From NCBI RefSeq assembly GCF_934630525.1, contig NZ_CAKTVX010000005.1, positions 103,196 to 167,195 on the forward strand: a DNA stretch of 64,000 nucleotides, written 5' to 3'. Below, one piece after another: positions 61,401 to 64,000 of this stretch (its first letter is position 1; each line of letters starts with the position of its first letter). Made by a program: the position numbers and the translations under genes. The notes beneath the pieces were generated by a model, which saw only the letters and a program-made list of their open reading frames with translations, ran no database searches and was not told the DNA's origin. The DNA is from an uncultured Slackia sp. Its GTDB lineage: Bacteria; Actinomycetota; Coriobacteriia; Coriobacteriales; Eggerthellaceae.

Positions 61401-63491
61401 ATGTCCCAGCTTACTGAGCGTTTCGGCACCCTGGTTTTTTCCGACCACGTGCGAAAGCAGTATCTCCCTTCCGACATATATAAGAAGCTCAACAAGACCA
61501 TCGAAGATGGCGAATCTCTCGATCTCGATGTGGCGAATGCGGTTGCGCATGCGATGAAGTCGTGGGCCATCGAACACGGTGCCACGCACTATGCGCACTG
61601 GTTCCAGCCGCTTTCTGGCATCACGTCCGAGAAGCACGACAGCTTCCTTGAGCCGAACCACGACGGCACAGCAATCGAGAAGTTCTCGGGCAAAGAGCTC
61701 ATCCAGGGCGAGCCCGATGCATCGAGCTTCCCCAACGGCGGTCTGCGCGCAACCTTCGAGGCGCGCGGTTATTCCGCATGGGATCCCACGAGCCCCGCGT
61801 TCATCAAAGATGAAGTCCTCTGCATCCCTACGGCATTCTGCTCGTATACCGGCGAAGCGCTCGATAAGAAAACGCCGCTTCTGCGTTCCATCACCGCGCT
61901 CGATCGCGAAGCCAAGCGCGTGCTGGCGCTGTTCGGCAAAACCCCGAAAAAGGTCGTCCCTTCCGTGGGCAATGAGCAGGAGTACTTCCTTATTAAGAAA
62001 GAAGACTATGCTCGCCGCAAAGATCTCGTGATTACCGGCCGCACGCTGTTCGGCAATACGCCGTGCAAGGGCCAGGAGCTTGAGGAGCATTATTTCGGCG
62101 CTATTCGCCCCACGGTTTCCGCCTTCATGAAAGATCTCGACGATGAGCTGTGGGCGCTCGGAATTCCCGCCAAAACCAAGCACAACGAGGTCGCTCCGTG
62201 CCAGCACGAACTCGCGCCGGTCTATGCCGAAGTCAATGAGGCGATTGACAACAATCTCGTCATGATGGAGAAGATGAAGCTGCTCGCTTCTCGTCACGGT
62301 TTGGTGTGCCTGCTTCATGAGAAGCCCTTCGAAGGCATCAATGGTTCGGGCAAGCACAACAACTGGTCCATTGGCACCGAATCCGAGAATCTACTCGATC
62401 CGGGCGAGACCCCTGCAGACAACCTGCAGTTCGTCGTGTTCCTCACCTCTGTCATCGAAGCGGTTGACGACTACCAGGATTTGCTACGCATGAGCGTTGC
62501 GAGCTGCGGCAACGATCACCGTTTGGGCGCGAATGAGGCTCCTCCGGCGATTATCTCCATCTTCTTGGGCGATGCGCTTACCGAAGTGGTCGAGAAAATC
62601 GCCGACGGCAAAGCTTCCGTGCATGCGAAGCACGGCATGCTCGATTTGGGCGCTGATGTGCTGCCGAAGATCAAGCAAGACAACACCGACCGCAACCGCA
62701 CGAGCCCCTTTGCTTTCACGGGCAACAAGTTCGAGTTCCGCGCGTTGGGCTCCGAAGCCAACCCGTCCGACTGCAACATGGTGCTCGATTGCGCTGTGGC
62801 AAAATCGCTCAAGAAATTCGCCGACGCCCTCGAAGGCGTTCCTGCCGAAGAATTCGGTGAGGCGGCGCTTGCGTACTGCAAGAAGGTGCTCAACGACCAC
62901 AAGCGTATCTTGTTCTCGGGCAATGGCTACGCGGACGAATGGCACGTCGAGGCGGAAAAGCGTGGATTGTGCAACTACAAAACCACGGCCGATGCCATGC
63001 CGTGCTTCGTTTCCGACAAGAGCATTGAACTGTTCACGAGCCTCGGCGTGCTCACCGAAGTCGAAGTGCGCAGCCGCTACGAGGTGAAGCTCGAGAAGTA
63101 CACGAAGCTGCTCAATATTGAGGCAACGACGATGATTCGCGAAGCGCGCCGCACTTATCGACCGGTCATCAGCGCCTATGCGACCAAGGTTGCCAAGGGC
63201 CTCGAGACGGTAAAGGGCGTGGGGATCGAAAGCGCCATGCAGTGCGAGCTCAATACGCTCAACAAGTTGTGCAATGGAATCACGACCATCAACGATTCCA
63301 TTAAGGCGCTCGATGCTGTTCATCAGAAGGCAGAGGCTATCGACGATCCTCAGGAGGAAGCGAATTGCTACGCTCATGAGGTTGTCCCTGCAATGGCAAC
63401 CTTGCGTACCGCGGTCGATGCCATGGAGGAACTCGTTGCCGCCGACTACTGGCCGGTGCCCACGTACGATGACATTCTGTTCTATGTCTAA
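61401..63491 (+). CDS. glnA: Glutamine synthetase type III
   Basis: Makes glutamine from glutamate, ammonia and ATP. At 696 residues it is the large GSIII (GlnN) type, unlike the ~450-residue GSI. It has the GSIII start FGTLVFSDHVRKQYLP, the N-terminal beta-Grasp region, FEARGYSAWDPTSPAFI, the metal-ligand SVGNEQEYFLI, the catalytic EKPFEGINGSGKHNNWSIG and FRALGSEANPSDCNM. There is no adenylylation tyrosine loop of the GSI-beta type. GAGGAGG just before ATG 61401 supports the start. It is monocistronic with a hairpin terminator at 63558-63597. Confidence 0.96.
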   Translation: MSQLTERFGTLVFSDHVRKQYLPSDIYKKLNKTIEDGESLDLDVANAVAHAMKSWAIEHGATHYAHWFQPLSGITSEKHDSFLEPNHDGTAIEKFSGKELIQGEPDASSFPNGGLRATFEARGYSAWDPTSPAFIKDEVLCIPTAFCSYTGEALDKKTPLLRSITALDREAKRVLALFGKTPKKVVPSVGNEQEYFLIKKEDYARRKDLVITGRTLFGNTPCKGQELEEHYFGAIRPTVSAFMKDLDDELWALGIPAKTKHNEVAPCQHELAPVYAEVNEAIDNNLVMMEKMKLLASRHGLVCLLHEKPFEGINGSGKHNNWSIGTESENLLDPGETPADNLQFVVFLTSVIEAVDDYQDLLRMSVASCGNDHRLGANEAPPAIISIFLGDALTEVVEKIADGKASVHAKHGMLDLGADVLPKIKQDNTDRNRTSPFAFTGNKFEFRALGSEANPSDCNMVLDCAVAKSLKKFADALEGVPAEEFGEAALAYCKKVLNDHKRILFSGNGYADEWHVEAEKRGLCNYKTTADAMPCFVSDKSIELFTSLGVLTEVEVRSRYEVKLEKYTKLLNIEATTMIREARRTYRPVISAYATKVAKGLETVKGVGIESAMQCELNTLNKLCNGITTINDSIKALDAVHQKAEAIDDPQEEANCYAHEVVPAMATLRTAVDAMEELVAADYWPVPTYDDILFYV

Positions 63492-63557
63492 CATTCAATA
63501 GAAGAGGCGTGAACGTGCGGCTCGAAGAGCAACATATATAAAGATATACAAAGCAAG

Positions 63558-63597
63558 AATATGGCTGGCGCCGAAGAAGGTGTCAGCCATATTTATA
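63558..63597 (+). terminator. Terminator after glnA
   Basis: Long stem AATATGGCTGGCGCC / GGTGTCAGCCATATT (63558-63572 with 63579-63593) followed by TATA-rich sequence. Confidence 0.7.
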
Positions 63598-63854
63598 GAG
63601 TGCGGTAAAAGAAGCGAAGGCGCGTGGTCGGCAAAAGCGAGGCTCGATTCCAAAGGCTTGCTCCCGTACGACAGGCGAACTTCCTAGAAGGGGAGACGTA
63701 GTTTGTGCATCCGAACCCCATTTGCTTGGCGTATCGAAGGCGATAGAGGACTTATGAAGAGGTGTTCACATCTTAAGAAGCAAGGCGGGGAAGAGTAACT
63801 AATGCGATTTACCAGGTAAAACAAAAGAATCGCCTACAGTAAATCAGACGTATG
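63598..63854 (+). other. Gene-free stretch before the rRNA-type promoter
   Basis: About 260 bases, no ribosome-site-backed coding frame, no tRNA recognised. Confidence 0.5.
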
Positions 63855-63916
63855 CAAAAACTTTTCGACCAAAAAGCAAATTAATCCTTGACCCTATGAG
63901 TTCAAGTCCGTAATAT
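63855..63916 (+). promoter_or_regulatory. Strong promoter with UP-like element, probably of an rRNA operon
   Basis: TTGACC (63888-63893), exactly 17 bases, TAATAT (63911-63916), preceded by an A/T-rich stretch (63855-63887) placed like an UP element. Confidence 0.65.
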
Positions 63917-63922
63917 ACATTC

Positions 63923-64000
63923 CTGCGCCAAGCGGGAACGCGAAGCGCACGGCGGGCCGCAGGCCCCGCCGGGAACCTTGAGAACCGGATACTGTGGATG
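63923..64000 (+). other. Probable rRNA operon leader, cut by window end
   Basis: After the promoter there is a GC-rich hairpin GGCGGG-CCGCAGG-CCCGCC and then CCTTGAGAACCGGATACTG, similar to leader sequence found upstream of 16S rRNA genes. The 16S gene itself would start beyond the window. Confidence 0.5.

Overview
This 64 kb window looks like chromosomal DNA of a high-GC, anaerobic-type actinobacterium, most likely a member of the Coriobacteriia (Eggerthellaceae-like). That assignment is an inference from gene content. The window has long-type Hpf, menaquinone-type UbiE/MenG, a type III glutamine synthetase, a Tat system serving cell-wall hydrolases, an ArcD-like amino-acid antiporter, an LysRS with a fused tRNA-binding domain, and frequent GTG/TTG starts. 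Most of the window is housekeeping DNA with short intergenic regions, strong Shine-Dalgarno sites and many clear intrinsic terminators.

Layout. 1-7.4 kb: the end of rplQ (last gene of a ribosomal cluster), a small helical protein, ecfT, eno, an amino-acid antiporter, a DivIC-like division protein and an exopolyphosphatase-family protein. 7.7-13.8 kb: tRNA-Leu, a polyprenyl synthase, a peptidoglycan-binding protein, two tandem Tat-exported NlpC/P60 hydrolases, tRNA-Pro, tatA and greA. 13.9-25.8 kb: lysS, a CIRCE-controlled clpC, ispD, ispF, cysE-cysS-rlmB-yacP, rlmH and a YfcE-like phosphoesterase. 25.8-30.9 kb: a candidate type I toxin/antisense RNA locus, a rhodanese-like protein with a metal-binding tail, a divergent heavy-metal module (P-type ATPase, DUF6110 protein, HMA protein) and an SGNH hydrolase. 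31-36.2 kb: an M18 aminopeptidase, then an accessory-looking stretch with a zinc-ribbon protein overlapping a radical SAM/SPASM gene, a WYL regulator and an unknown zinc-ribbon protein.

36.3-48.3 kb: a Tritrichomonas-type IMP dehydrogenase, a secreted 3D-domain protein with a structured leader, leuS, a SanA-like protein, a C26 glutamine amidotransferase-like hydrolase, iscS-mnmA and a multi-cluster ferredoxin. 48.6-64 kb: an alpha/beta hydrolase, a polar amino-acid ABC transporter (binding protein, permease, ATPase), hpf, a YtcJ-like amidohydrolase, nhaA, hisS, menG, a second amidohydrolase, a small membrane protein, a CRISPR-like pair of repeats, glnA (type III), and finally what looks like an rRNA operon promoter and leader running off the end.

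The most interesting non-routine items are: (i) a 38-codon membrane-peptide gene at 25.85 kb facing a promoter-driven antisense RNA, with 5'/3' long-range complementarity; (ii) the zinc-ribbon plus radical SAM/SPASM pair at 32.8-34.4 kb; (iii) two I-E-like repeats 62 bp apart at 61.15 kb; (iv) several nested inverted-repeat elements in intergenic DNA; and (v) a three-hairpin leader in front of a secreted 3D-domain protein that lacks an obvious start codon.
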